Below are positions 32,289-41,267 of a DNA stretch of 64,000 nt, piece after piece. The first letter of the stretch is position 1; each line of letters starts with the position of its first letter. The position numbers were made by a program, and so were the translations under genes. A model generated the notes under the pieces. The model did no database searches. It saw only the letters and a list, made by a program, of their open reading frames with translations, and had not been told where the DNA came from. The DNA is taken from the NCBI RefSeq assembly GCF_001613385.1, contig NZ_BDCG01000003.1, forward strand, positions 1-64,000, given 5' to 3'. The DNA is from Nocardia flavorosea NBRC 108225 (lineage in GTDB: Bacteria; Actinomycetota; Actinomycetes; Mycobacteriales; Mycobacteriaceae).

Positions 32289-33644
32289 ATGATCACACTC
32301 TCGTCCGGAGTGTTGATCGATTGGGAGGAACTCACCGGGCAGACCAAATTCGTGGTCGACCTGATCAGTTTTCCGATATTCAGCGCGGCGGCCGGCTGGT
32401 TCACCAACTGGACCGGTGTGGTGATGCTCTTCTGGCCGCTGCTGTTCCGCGGGGTCCGGATTCCGGGGCTCGCGGTGCTCTACCCCTATCTCCCGCGCCG
32501 GGTACAGGTGCTGCCCACATTTTCCGAGGACGGTTCCCGGCTCGGCTTCCAGGGTTTCATTCCGGCCCGAGCCGAGAAAATGGCCAGTATCTGTGTCGAC
32601 AAGGCATTGATGCGGATCGGCAGTCCGCGGGATTTCATTCACGAACTCGATCTCGACGGTATCGCCGACTATGTCGCAGCACTGGCCGGTAAACAGGTCG
32701 AATCCATCGTGGACGAGGTGATGAACCGGGAGAACCCGGACCTGTGGAAGAGTCTGCCGCGGCCGATGCGTCAGCTCATCTACCAGCGGGTCGAGCGGGA
32801 GATGCCCGAACTGTGCGAGAAGGCGTTCACCTCGCTCGGCGACAATGTCGATCAGTTGATCGATATCAAGGGCTTCGTCATCCGCTACCTGCAGGACAAC
32901 CCGCATATCCTCAAGGACCTCACCACGACCATTGCCGCTCCGGAGCTGAAATTCATGGTCCGGATCGGTTTGCTCGGTGCGCCGTTCGGATTGCTCCTCG
33001 CGTTGTATCTGCATATTCATCAGAACATTCCGGTATGGGGCTGGGTGCCCGCCTGGGTGATCGTCCTGCTGGTGACGGCACTCATCGGGGTGACGGTGAA
33101 CATCGTCGCCATCCGGGTGGTGTTCACACCGGGTGATCCGCAACCGCGCTACAAATATTTGTGGAAACAGGCCCTGCTGGCGAAACGGCAGCCGCAGGCG
33201 GCCACCGATCTGGCGCATATTCTCGCCTATCAGGTATTGACCCTGCCGAATCTGTCCAACGAACTGTTGAACGGCCCGAACGGCGACAAGACCCGGCTGC
33301 TGCTGGAACAACTCATCTCCGACGAGATCCATCGGCAACTGGGGCGGACGACCTCGGTGGTGCGCGCCGCGTTCGGCCGCCGGCAGTTCGACAATCTGAA
33401 GGTGGGTGCGGCCGGTGCGGCCGTGGGGCTGGCACCGGCCCTGGTCGGGGATGCCGATTTCATCGGGGAGCAGGCCGAGAAGATCGACGAGTTCGCCGCG
33501 CGCAAACTCCAGCAGCTGACCCCCGGTGAGTTCATGGAGATGTTCTACGCATCGGTGGAGCAGGATGCCTGGCTGTTATATCTGCACGGTGCGGTACTCG
33601 GCCTGTTCGTGGGCGCGACCCACCTGCTGATCTTCGGCTGGTAG
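32289..33644 (+). CDS. DUF445 family membrane protein
   Basis: A 451-residue DUF445 protein. It has a hydrophobic segment near the N-terminus ([21 protein letters not shown]), a pair of segments in the middle ([19 protein letters not shown] and [20 protein letters not shown]) and one at the C-terminus ([19 protein letters not shown]). Soluble helical regions separate them. The family's conserved GWxTNWxxVxMLF motif is visible at the N-terminus. Function is not established. It is divergent from the cyclase gene and transcribed alone. Confidence 0.82.
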   Translation: MITLSSGVLIDWEELTGQTKFVVDLISFPIFSAAAGWFTNWTGVVMLFWPLLFRGVRIPGLAVLYPYLPRRVQVLPTFSEDGSRLGFQGFIPARAEKMASICVDKALMRIGSPRDFIHELDLDGIADYVAALAGKQVESIVDEVMNRENPDLWKSLPRPMRQLIYQRVEREMPELCEKAFTSLGDNVDQLIDIKGFVIRYLQDNPHILKDLTTTIAAPELKFMVRIGLLGAPFGLLLALYLHIHQNIPVWGWVPAWVIVLLVTALIGVTVNIVAIRVVFTPGDPQPRYKYLWKQALLAKRQPQAATDLAHILAYQVLTLPNLSNELLNGPNGDKTRLLLEQLISDEIHRQLGRTTSVVRAAFGRRQFDNLKVGAAGAAVGLAPALVGDADFIGEQAEKIDEFAARKLQQLTPGEFMEMFYASVEQDAWLLYLHGAVLGLFVGATHLLIFGW

Positions 33645-33659
33645 ACAGCTCCGGAAAAA

Positions 33660-33679
33660 TACAAGCACGCTTGCTTGTA
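33660..33679. promoter_or_regulatory. Palindromic operator TACAAGCA-N4-TGCTTGTA
   Basis: A perfect inverted repeat with 8-bp arms and a CGCT centre, 31 bp upstream of the TIGR03084-like gene and just after the DUF445 stop. Its arms resemble common TetR-family operators. No regulator is encoded next to it. Confidence 0.6.
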
Positions 33680-33709
33680 TTCGGCTCACGCCGCTGGAAT
33701 GCTGGGCGT

Positions 33710-34513
33710 ATGGCCGATCTGCACACCCTGCTCGACGACCTGGCCGCCGAGAGCGCCGAACTCGAGGCACTGGTCGAACCGCTTCCACCCGCGGAGTGGG
33801 CCCGCCCCACCCCGGCTACCGGCTGGACCATCGCCCATCAGATCGGCCACCTCGCCTGGACCGACGAAGTCGCCGGCTTGTCGGCATCCGACGCGCGAAC
33901 CGGAGGCACGACCTTCACCGAGCTGCTGACCGAGGCCGCCGACCGGGTCGCCACCTTCGTCGACGATGCCGCGGCCGAAGCCGCCGATACACCGGTCCCC
34001 GATCTATTGCAACGCTGGCGCAACGGCCGGGCGACTTTGGACGCGGCGTTGCGCGCAGTGCCGGGCGACGCCAAGGTCGCCTGGTTCGGGCCGCCCATGC
34101 GGCCGGGTTCGATGGCCACCGCGCGGCTCATGGAAACGTGGGCCCATGGTCAAGATATCGCCGACGCCCTCGGTGCCCGGCGTGCACCGACGGATCGGCT
34201 ACGCGCCGTCGCGCATATCGGGGTCCGCACCCGGGATTTCGCCTATGCGGTCCGGGACCTGCCGGTTCCGGCGGCGGAGTTCCGGGTCGAGCTCGTCGCA
34301 CCGTCGGGCACGCTGTGGTCCTGGGGCCCGCCGGACGCGCAACAGCGGGTCACCGGACCAGCGCTCGATTTCTGCCTGCTGGTGACTCAGCGGCGCCATC
34401 CGGACGATCTGGCACTCGAGGCGACCGGCAGCGACGCCGCCCGGTGGCTGTCCATCGCACAGGCCTTCGCGGGGCCCCCCGGGGACGGGCGGAAGCCCGG
34501 AATGCACGTTTGA
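33710..34513 (+). CDS. TIGR03084-type metal-binding protein (maleylpyruvate isomerase-like)
   Basis: A 267-residue protein of the mycothiol-dependent maleylpyruvate isomerase/DinB-like superfamily. The N-terminal four-helix bundle has [29 protein letters not shown], with a likely metal-binding His. A second His lies in [14 protein letters not shown], and the C-terminal domain has [19 protein letters not shown]. Start ATG 33710 is preferred to the upstream TTG because the latter lies inside the operator. Relatives are thought to be mycothiol- or metal-dependent enzymes in detoxification, and the reaction is unknown here. It appears monocistronic. Confidence 0.8.
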   Translation: MADLHTLLDDLAAESAELEALVEPLPPAEWARPTPATGWTIAHQIGHLAWTDEVAGLSASDARTGGTTFTELLTEAADRVATFVDDAAAEAADTPVPDLLQRWRNGRATLDAALRAVPGDAKVAWFGPPMRPGSMATARLMETWAHGQDIADALGARRAPTDRLRAVAHIGVRTRDFAYAVRDLPVPAAEFRVELVAPSGTLWSWGPPDAQQRVTGPALDFCLLVTQRRHPDDLALEATGSDAARWLSIAQAFAGPPGDGRKPGMHV

Positions 34514-34871
34514 CGGGGGCCGGCGAGCGCCGGACCAGGTTCCCGCGCAGCCGGACATCGTTGGCCGGGGTGCCTGCGCGCGGCAGTCGAGTACGGCGCT
34601 CGCCGGCTGCTGTTATGTACCCCTGACAGCACCCGCGAAAACCTGCGGCGCATCCGGCCCTCGGATCCGACGGCCGGTGTACCGGTGTGATGCTCGTCTC
34701 CGTGGAACGACCACTGGTCACACCAGGTTCGATGCCTACCTGCTCTGATACGATTTCGCCACGATTCAGCCATACATCACATATGTGCCGCGTGGCTATC
34801 GGTTCCCGGACTGCCGGAAATAAAGCGGAAGGCTATAGTATTTTTGTCGGGCAGCCGTGGAGGGAGGGCCC
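34514..34871. other. Non-coding stretch with a long inverted repeat
   Basis: A 14-bp perfect inverted repeat (34519-34532 with 34594-34607) encloses 61 bases just after the TIGR03084-type gene. It may be a terminator with a large loop or a structured RNA. The rest contains the promoter of the next gene and no credible frame. Confidence 0.5.
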
Positions 34872-35345
34872 GTGGGCTTCATCAAGTACGCAAGCGATGT
34901 GACGGCGCCGATCACCGTGGCTTTCGCTTATGCAGACAATCCCCGGTCCATCACGGAGTGGCTGATGGGCGCAGAACACGTTTCGCTCCGGGGGAAGACC
35001 GATCGCGGGCTCGGCGCCCGGTACGGCATCCGATTCCGGTTCGGACTGTGGCGTCCGGTGCTGAACTGTGAGGTCACCGAGCACCGCCAGGATGCCGTGA
35101 TCGGCTACACCCTGGCCGGTGGACCGCTCACCGCCTGTCTGACACTACGTTTCGATCCACTCGGCCGCGGGCGATCCGTACTCACTTCCGAGCTCGACTA
35201 CACGGGCTCACGAGGTTTCGCGGCCCCTTTGCGCGACCGTCCACGCAGGGCGCTGCTGCGCACCGCGCTGCGCCGCAGCGAATCACGATTGCGCGCTGCC
35301 ATCGAAGAACTGCACGGTACAGATCTTGTCGGCCGACTTGCGTAG
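34872..35345 (+). CDS. SRPBCC (START-like) family protein
   Basis: A 157-residue protein with the helix-grip pattern of polyketide cyclase/dehydrase-like SRPBCC proteins: ASDVTAPITVAFAYADNPRSITEWLMGAEHVS at the N-terminus and LTACLTLRFDPLGRGRSVLTSELDY later. The C-terminal helix is rich in Arg. GGAGGGAGG stands before the GTG chosen as start. Such proteins bind hydrophobic ligands. It precedes RNase HI by 9 bases and may share its transcript. Confidence 0.7.
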   Translation: MGFIKYASDVTAPITVAFAYADNPRSITEWLMGAEHVSLRGKTDRGLGARYGIRFRFGLWRPVLNCEVTEHRQDAVIGYTLAGGPLTACLTLRFDPLGRGRSVLTSELDYTGSRGFAAPLRDRPRRALLRTALRRSESRLRAAIEELHGTDLVGRLA

Positions 35346-35354
35346 GGTACTGCC

Positions 35355-35984
35355 ATGATCATCGTGAGTACCGACGGTTCATGCCTGCGAAACCCCGGCG
35401 GGGCCATCGGCTGGGCATGGGTCGATCATGCGGGTGGCGCCGAAAGTGGCGGCGCGGCAACGGGTACCAACCAGATAGCGGAGTTACGCGCGGTCCTCGA
35501 GGCCATCCGGTCCCACCCCGGCTCCGACCCCCTGCTGATCGAGAGCGATTCGCTCTACGCGATCAAATGCGCATCCGAGTGGCTACCCAACTGGCGTAAC
35601 AACGGCTGGCGCACCTCCACCGGCGGTGCGGTGAAGAATATCGAACTCATCCGCGATATCGACCACGCCATCGCCGGCCGGCCGGGCCCGGTACGGTTCC
35701 GCTGGGTGCGCGGACATGTGGGCAACTACTTCAACGAACAGGCCGACGCGCTGGCCGGCGCGGCCGCGCGCAAGGCAGCGGCGACAGCTCCGCGCGACAA
35801 CCGCTCCACCACCGGCGCCCGTCCGGCCATCAGCGAGAAAACCACCATGAGTGCGACCACCGGTGACCCGGCCGGTCCACACCCGGTACTCGAAACCTCC
35901 GCAGCAGCAGGGAAGGCTGCGGAACCGGCGGCCGGCCCGGCCGCCGACTACGCGACAACAGCGCAGGCACTGCACCTGTTCTGA
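35355..35984 (+). CDS. rnhA: Ribonuclease HI
   Basis: A 209-residue RNase HI that cleaves the RNA strand of RNA-DNA hybrids. All catalytic residues are visible: Asp7 (IVSTDGS), Glu43 (NQIAELRAVLEA), Asp65 (IESDSLYAI), His121 (VRGHVGN) and Asp131 (EQADALAGAAA). The catalytic domain ends near residue 140. The last ~65 residues are an Ala/Thr/Pro-rich tail absent from the ~155-residue E. coli enzyme. The tail is probably disordered and its role is unknown. A hairpin terminator follows. Confidence 0.9.
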   Translation: MIIVSTDGSCLRNPGGAIGWAWVDHAGGAESGGAATGTNQIAELRAVLEAIRSHPGSDPLLIESDSLYAIKCASEWLPNWRNNGWRTSTGGAVKNIELIRDIDHAIAGRPGPVRFRWVRGHVGNYFNEQADALAGAAARKAAATAPRDNRSTTGARPAISEKTTMSATTGDPAGPHPVLETSAAAGKAAEPAAGPAADYATTAQALHLF

Positions 35985-36045
35985 ATCAGATGCGGCGCCC
36001 GCGCTGTTGTCGTCGTGGTATGGATATTTGGATACCACCCGAATA

Positions 36046-36082
36046 GCCTCCGGCGGTGGTGGCTCGACCCACCGCCGGAGGC
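36046..36082. terminator. Terminator between rnhA and the Mce operon
   Basis: A perfect 14-bp stem (36046-36059 with 36069-36082) with a 9-base loop between the convergent rnhA gene and the last Mce-associated gene. It can serve both strands. Confidence 0.8.
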
Positions 36083-36089
36083 GCCCAAA

Positions 36090-36737
36090 TCAGTTGCCCG
36101 GCAGCGGTGCCGGAGCCGGCCCGCCTTCCGGGGCCGCGGGCGCGGGACCTTCCGGTGCAGGCGCACCCGGAGCCGCCTGGGCCTGATCGCCGCCCACACC
36201 CGCCAACATGGCCAGATCCCACTGGTTGACGATCCAGCGGTCGCCGTCCTTCTCCAGGCCCGCGACCACCGCGATATCCTGCCGCTTCGGTTCGGGTGTC
36301 ACGGCATTCGTCTTCATCATGCCGATATTTACCAGGACCTTGGCGCTTTCCTCGTCACCGGATTGGAAACCGCAGGATGCTTCGTCGACCCAGGATTTCA
36401 CCTTGGATTCGGTGAGCAACTGGCGCAGCACATCCCAGTTCTGCTCCACCGAACCCACCACGTCAGCGGTGGCGCCGTCCTTCATCGCCCGCATGAAACC
36501 GTCGAGGTCACCTTCGAAATCGTAGGTGTTGGTGGCCCGGGCGAACTCACAGGCCGTCCGGGTGGATTCGTCCTGCGCGGCGAGTTCACCGTTGTTCTGC
36601 TGGTAGGCACGGAAATACAGCACCCCAGCGGCGACCAGCGCCACCAGCACCACGCCGGTGACGAAGGCGATCACCACCGGGAGCAACCCGGAATTGCCGT
36701 CGGTGTCCTGCGCTGCCGCGGTCTCGTTCTTCGCCAT
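36090..36737 (-). CDS. Mce-associated membrane protein
   Basis: A 215-residue protein of the Mas type encoded at the end of Mce operons. It has a short cytoplasmic N-terminus, one membrane segment (LLPVVIAFVTGVVLVALVAAGVLYF) and an outer NTF2-like domain with two Cys (TACEFARA and EASCGFQ). The closing tail from residue ~185 is made of Ala/Pro/Gly (AQAAPGAPAPEGPAPAAPEGG). Mas proteins are thought to stabilise the Mce transporter complex. It is the last gene of the operon. Confidence 0.85.
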   Translation of the reverse strand: MAKNETAAAQDTDGNSGLLPVVIAFVTGVVLVALVAAGVLYFRAYQQNNGELAAQDESTRTACEFARATNTYDFEGDLDGFMRAMKDGATADVVGSVEQNWDVLRQLLTESKVKSWVDEASCGFQSGDEESAKVLVNIGMMKTNAVTPEPKRQDIAVVAGLEKDGDRWIVNQWDLAMLAGVGGDQAQAAPGAPAPEGPAPAAPEGGPAPAPLPGN

Positions 36738-36779
36738 AGCTCTTCGAGTCCTAACTTCTGATTCGTCTCGCGGCTGCCG

Positions 36780-37778
36780 CTACTGCTGCATCATCGGCGT
36801 ATCGAAATTCGCCACCATCCAGCGACCGTCGACCTTCTCCATATCGACATCGGCCGCCACCTTGACCCGGCCCGGCGCCTGCTGCTGCGGGCCGCCGACG
36901 GTGGTGAACTGCTGGTCGATCACCACCACCACACGCGCCTTGTCGCCGTCCCCGGACTCGTAACCGCACTGCACTTCGGCCGCGGTGGAGTTCACCTGGG
37001 TCTCGGCGAAACGAGCCTTCAGGTCGGGACCGATCTGCGAAACCAGTTTCTTCCATTCGCCGGTCGCGTTCTGATCCAGCCGTGATACGTAGTCGTCGGC
37101 CTTGTCGCCGGTATAGGTGGCGAAACTGTTGCCGAAATCGCAGGCGGCCTTGGTGGCCGCGGCACGCCGGTCCAGTTCGGTCTGACGATCATTGGCGAGG
37201 TAGAAGAACACACCGACCGCGACCAGCGCACCGATCAGCAGTACGGCCGCTCCGGCCAGCACCGGCAGCGGGAACCGTGCGCGCCGGCCGGAAGACTTCT
37301 CGGCTGCGGCGCCGGTTTCCGGTTCGCCGGCAGCGGACTGCTGAACCGACTTTGCGGTCTCCTCGCTCCCCGGCTCGGCCGAATTCCCGGCCGCGGATTT
37401 TCCGAGCGCAACCGCCGGTTCCGCGGCGACCGATTCTTTGCCCGGAACCACCGTCTCATCGGGATCGGCCGGCTCGTTCTTTCCGTCGCGGGCCGAGTCC
37501 GTGCGGTCGATCTTCGCCGTGGCATCCGCGTCGGCTGGTTTGTCGGCCTTCACCGTCGCATCGGCATCGGCAGGCTTCTCGGCCTTCACCGTGGTGTCCG
37601 AATCGGCGGACTCGCCGGCTGCCCGATCCGCGGGTTCACTCGAATCAGCGGAATCTGCCGTCACGGCGCTGTCCGCCGACGAACTGCCGGAGCTGGTGGT
37701 GTGCTCAGCCGCGTCGTCCGCGGGCACACCAGTGCCTTCCGGCTCCAAAGGGTCGGAGCTGGGTTTTTTCGAGGACAT
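36780..37778 (-). CDS. Mce-associated membrane protein with long acidic repeat region
   Basis: A 332-residue Mas protein. The first ~165 residues are a low-complexity, Asp/Ala/Ser-rich region with the repeated unit KPADADATVKA and close variants, presumably cytoplasmic and disordered. One membrane segment follows (PLPVLAGAAVLLIGALVAVGVFFYLA), then an outer domain with two Cys (AACDFGNSF and VQCGYESG) homologous in layout to its neighbour. Such a long N-terminal region is unusual against the ~200-residue norm. It follows mceF by 137 bases. Confidence 0.83.
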   Translation of the reverse strand: MSSKKPSSDPLEPEGTGVPADDAAEHTTSSGSSSADSAVTADSADSSEPADRAAGESADSDTTVKAEKPADADATVKADKPADADATAKIDRTDSARDGKNEPADPDETVVPGKESVAAEPAVALGKSAAGNSAEPGSEETAKSVQQSAAGEPETGAAAEKSSGRRARFPLPVLAGAAVLLIGALVAVGVFFYLANDRQTELDRRAAATKAACDFGNSFATYTGDKADDYVSRLDQNATGEWKKLVSQIGPDLKARFAETQVNSTAAEVQCGYESGDGDKARVVVVIDQQFTTVGGPQQQAPGRVKVAADVDMEKVDGRWMVANFDTPMMQQ

Positions 37779-37915
37779 CTGTACTGATCACACCTTCCCG
37801 GCGCATCTCTGCGGACGCGCCGTAATCTACCGGCCGGAAAACCAGCGCCGGGTGTGGCGGGCATCTCTGCGAGAGTATGCACCGTCGCACCCGGCACCGG
37901 TCGACCGGTCTCCTA

Positions 37916-39076
37916 CTACCGCACGGGCGGCAGCGTACGTTCATTCGGATCCACACCCGGCGGAATGTGTGCGCCGTTGTTCGGCACGTTCGGCCGCGGT
38001 GCGTTGGCCGCGCCGCGGATCTGCTGGCCGGGTCCGGGGTTATCGCAGTAATTCCACTTCGGCAGCGTGCCGTCCTGGACGACCTGGGTTTTCACCGGAG
38101 TGGACTGGTACTGGCAGTAGGGCCGGAACCAGATATCGAGCATGGCGTGGAATTCGTTGTCGTGGGCCGGTACGCCCAATGCCGCGCCACCGAGTTCGAG
38201 CGCGGGGAACAGCGCCGCCAGCGCCGGCTGACGCAATTGCGCCGCACGGGTGACGGCGACGAAATTGTTCAGCAGTGTGGTGATCGGATCGCTGGTGGCG
38301 TCCAGGGTCGCGGTAACGCTGGCGAACTGTCCGGGGGTCTGGTCCAGCACCTTTACCAGTTCGGCATTCGCCTTGTTGAACTGGTCGAACAGTACCTGCG
38401 AGTTCGCCGTCAGCGTGCCCAGGTCCGGCTGGGCCTGGGAGGTAGTGGCCGCAATCGTTCGCAGATTCGCGATCAGATTCGTGGTCTGCGGCAGCAGATT
38501 CTCCAGCCCGGCCGAAACCAGGCTGACGCCTTCGATCAGCGAACGCAGCTGATCGGGCCCACCGCTGAGCGCGATATCGAGCTCGTTCAGAATCACCGAG
38601 AAATGCTCCGGATTCACCTGCGCGATCAGATCGCTGGAGTTTTCCAGGACCGCGGAGATCGGCACCGGAGTGCTGACCCGCTCGGGGTCGAAGGTGATTT
38701 CCGAACCGTCGGTCAGAAACGGCCCCTGATTCCCGGCGGGCCGGAAATCGATGTACTGCTCGCCGGCACCGGACAGGGCCTGCACCGCGACCTTCGTATC
38801 CACCGGGATATCCCATTTGGATTCGATCTCGGCTTCGGCCTGGATTCCGGCGCCGTTGTCGACGAGTTCGAGACGGCTCACCTCGCCGACCCGGTAGCCG
38901 CGCAGCGTGACATCGTTACCTTCTTGCAGGCCGCCGGAGCGGTCCAGGTTCACGATGACGGTGTAGGTGCTGCGCAGTGGGTTCACCCGCATGACGTTGA
39001 CCATCAGATAGGTGCCGCCGATGAGCAGCGCGAGGACGATGCCGAGATTCGACCACAGCATCTTGTTCTTCAGCAT
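37916..39076 (-). CDS. mceF: MCE family protein, MceF position
   Basis: A 386-residue Mce protein. An N-terminal membrane anchor (LWSNLGIVLALLIGGTYLMV) is followed by the MCE domain (TYTVIVNLDRSGGLQEGNDVTLRGYRVGEVSRLEL) and a long helical region that forms the needle in Mce complexes. The C-terminus is Pro-rich with several Cys. A GTG one codon earlier is an equally possible start. The TGATG overlap with mceE shows translational coupling. Mce proteins form a hexameric tunnel carrying lipids to the YrbE permease. As the sixth of six it is assigned as MceF by position. Confidence 0.9.
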   Translation of the reverse strand: MLKNKMLWSNLGIVLALLIGGTYLMVNVMRVNPLRSTYTVIVNLDRSGGLQEGNDVTLRGYRVGEVSRLELVDNGAGIQAEAEIESKWDIPVDTKVAVQALSGAGEQYIDFRPAGNQGPFLTDGSEITFDPERVSTPVPISAVLENSSDLIAQVNPEHFSVILNELDIALSGGPDQLRSLIEGVSLVSAGLENLLPQTTNLIANLRTIAATTSQAQPDLGTLTANSQVLFDQFNKANAELVKVLDQTPGQFASVTATLDATSDPITTLLNNFVAVTRAAQLRQPALAALFPALELGGAALGVPAHDNEFHAMLDIWFRPYCQYQSTPVKTQVVQDGTLPKWNYCDNPGPGQQIRGAANAPRPNVPNNGAHIPPGVDPNERTLPPVR

Positions 39077-40170
39077 CACTGGCCTCCCACGCGCTGCTGG
39101 ACGACCTGGAGGATCTGGATCAGGCTGCCCGCGAAATCCTGTAGATCGCGCACGTCGTAGAAATGGCTGGTGCCGGGTGCGGTGAGCATCGCGATATCGA
39201 GATTGGTGACATTGACATAGGCGGCGAGGCTGCTGCCGCGGAAGGTGGCATCCACGGGACCGCGCAGTTCGTGCAGGATATCCATCAGCGCACCGAACTT
39301 GTCCCCGGTGGCCGCGAGCGCCGCCATCAGGCTGTTCAGACTGTCGAGGGTACCCGCCAGATCGCCGCCGGAAGTGTTGGCGTAATCCCCGAGCGCGGCG
39401 CTCGTGGTGGAGATCTTGCTCAGCAGATCACCCAGCGCCCGGTTGTTCTCGGCGACCGCGCCGATCATATCCGGCAGCGTATCGGCGACCTGCCCGAGTT
39501 CGTTGCGGCGGCTTTCGAGAGTGCCGGCCAGTACGCTGAATTCGCCGAGCACGCTGTCGATGCGCGCGGAGTTCGCGTTGATACTGGAAACCACGCCGGT
39601 GATCTCGTTGACCAGATGGACAAGCTGGTCACTGCGCCCGCCGACAATGGAATCCAGCTCGGTACCCAGCCGGGTGAGGTGGGCGATACCGCCGCCGTTG
39701 AACATCAGCGATACCGACAGCAGCAGTTCCTCCACCGTGGCGCCGGCCGAGGTCTGCTCGATGGGCAGGGTGTCGCCGTCCTCGAGCAGGGCGGTCCCGG
39801 GTTCGGTCTGCGGTTTGGCGACCGCGATGAAGACATCGCCGAGCGGGGTCGCCTGGCGCAGTTCGGCGGTGGTCCCGATCGGGAGTTCGATATCCTTGCG
39901 AATCTCCATATCGACGATCGCCTGGAAATTCTTGGTCTCGATATTGGTGACCACGCCGACATCGGAACCGCCGACCTTCACTTTGGCCTGGTCGGGCAGA
40001 TTCAGCGCATTGTCGAATACGGCCCGCAGGCCGAGGGTTTCCCCACTCGCGCCGGGCTTCGGCAGCGGAATATCCTCCACCGTCAGGCCACAGCCGGAGG
40101 CCAGCGCCACCGTACCGGCCGCCACGAGGACGGCTACGGTACGGCGGGCGCGTCGGATTGTTCGTATCAT
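39076..40170 (-). CDS. mceE: MCE family lipoprotein, MceE position
   Basis: A 364-residue Mce protein with a lipoprotein signal: basic start MIRTIRRARRTV, hydrophobic core and a lipobox-like ALASGC, so acylation at Cys27 is expected. The MCE domain is GLRAVFDNALNLPDQAKVKVGGSDVGVV. Helical repeats follow. MceE members are the lipoproteins (LprK-type) of mycobacterial Mce systems, which supports the positional assignment. Its ATG overlaps the mceD stop. Confidence 0.9.
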   Translation of the reverse strand: MIRTIRRARRTVAVLVAAGTVALASGCGLTVEDIPLPKPGASGETLGLRAVFDNALNLPDQAKVKVGGSDVGVVTNIETKNFQAIVDMEIRKDIELPIGTTAELRQATPLGDVFIAVAKPQTEPGTALLEDGDTLPIEQTSAGATVEELLLSVSLMFNGGGIAHLTRLGTELDSIVGGRSDQLVHLVNEITGVVSSINANSARIDSVLGEFSVLAGTLESRRNELGQVADTLPDMIGAVAENNRALGDLLSKISTTSAALGDYANTSGGDLAGTLDSLNSLMAALAATGDKFGALMDILHELRGPVDATFRGSSLAAYVNVTNLDIAMLTAPGTSHFYDVRDLQDFAGSLIQILQVVQQRVGGQ

Positions 40171-41267
40171 TTTGTCAGTCCCAGCAGTGCGGCGGTGAGT
40201 CCGAAGTCTGGTCCGAAGTCTTCGGGCCGGCCGGTCCGGCAGCCGTCGGATTTCATCTGAATCCGTTCGCAGAACAGGCTCACGATTTCCCCGCCCGCGA
40301 GGTTGGTGCCGATCAGGGCGTGCAGCCGGACGTAGCCCTGCTCGTAGTTCATCGAGCGGTGGATGTTCTGCAGCAACAGCGGCGCGACATCGACCACTTC
40401 GGTGACACCGTGCGAGTTCTGCCGCAACTGTTCGATCACGGTGTTCATCCGGGTCAGCGTGTCCACCAGCTGATCCTGATGCTGTCCGAAGACCGAACTG
40501 GTGTTGTTCAGGAAGTCGTAGAGCTGCTGCAACGTGGCCTGCAGACCGGGCGCCTGCTCGGCCAGCATGGTCGTCATCTGGGTGGCCTGATTGCTGAAAT
40601 CGCGCACGGCCTGGTCGTTCTCGGCCAGCATCGTGGTCAGCTCGTTGAGCTTGGTGATGATATTGGCGATGGCGCCCTTGTTGTCGACACCGACCTTCAG
40701 CGCACTGGACAGCGCGTTGAGCGTGTCGCGCATCTTCCCGCCCTGACCGTTGAGCATCGGGTACAGCACCCGGCCCGACAGCGGACCGACACCTTCCTGA
40801 CCCTCCTGGGGCTTCAGTGCGTCGGCGAACTGGTCGATGGTTTTGAGCATGGTGTCCAGTTCCACCGGCACATCGGTTTTCTCCAGCGGCAGGTGGTCGC
40901 CGTCGGAGAGTGTGTCGCCCTCGACATAGCGCGGCGTGAACTCGATATGGCGGTTGGTGACGATGGACGGGGAGATCACCACGGCCTTGGCGGATTTCGG
41001 GATCTCCACATCACCGTCGATGCTCATATGGACTTCCACGAGATCGCCGTGCGGGATGATCTTGTCGACCTTGCCGACCTCCAGCCCGAGCACGGTGATC
41101 GGGTTGCCCTCGTACATCCCGGCGATGTTCTCGAAATCCGCGGTGATCTTCATATCGCCGCCGACCACGCTGTTCACCATCGAACAGCTGCCCAACGCCA
41201 GCGCCGACGCGCCGATTACCAGCGCTTTCGCGGTCTTCTTCACGAGGTCGATGTTCAACGGATTCAT
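40167..41267 (-). CDS. mceD: MCE family protein, MceD position, with lipobox
   Basis: A 366-residue Mce protein. The start MNPLNIDLVKKTAKAL is chosen for the ATGA overlap with mceC. The N-terminus looks like a lipoprotein signal (VIGASALALGSC, Cys near residue 28), which is unexpected because usually only MceE carries one. The MCE domain is MKITADFENIAGMYEGNPITVLGLEVGKVDKI. The helical part is Gln/Leu-rich. Either two Mce subunits of this complex are lipidated or the Cys is not processed. Confidence 0.88.
   Translation of the reverse strand: MNPLNIDLVKKTAKALVIGASALALGSCSMVNSVVGGDMKITADFENIAGMYEGNPITVLGLEVGKVDKIIPHGDLVEVHMSIDGDVEIPKSAKAVVISPSIVTNRHIEFTPRYVEGDTLSDGDHLPLEKTDVPVELDTMLKTIDQFADALKPQEGQEGVGPLSGRVLYPMLNGQGGKMRDTLNALSSALKVGVDNKGAIANIITKLNELTTMLAENDQAVRDFSNQATQMTTMLAEQAPGLQATLQQLYDFLNNTSSVFGQHQDQLVDTLTRMNTVIEQLRQNSHGVTEVVDVAPLLLQNIHRSMNYEQGYVRLHALIGTNLAGGEIVSLFCERIQMKSDGCRTGRPEDFGPDFGLTAALLGLTK

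Noticed and set aside
37082..39160. Long + strand frames opposite the Mas and Mce genes
   Set aside because: Antisense shadows of the operon; composition dominated by Arg, Gln, His and Gly.
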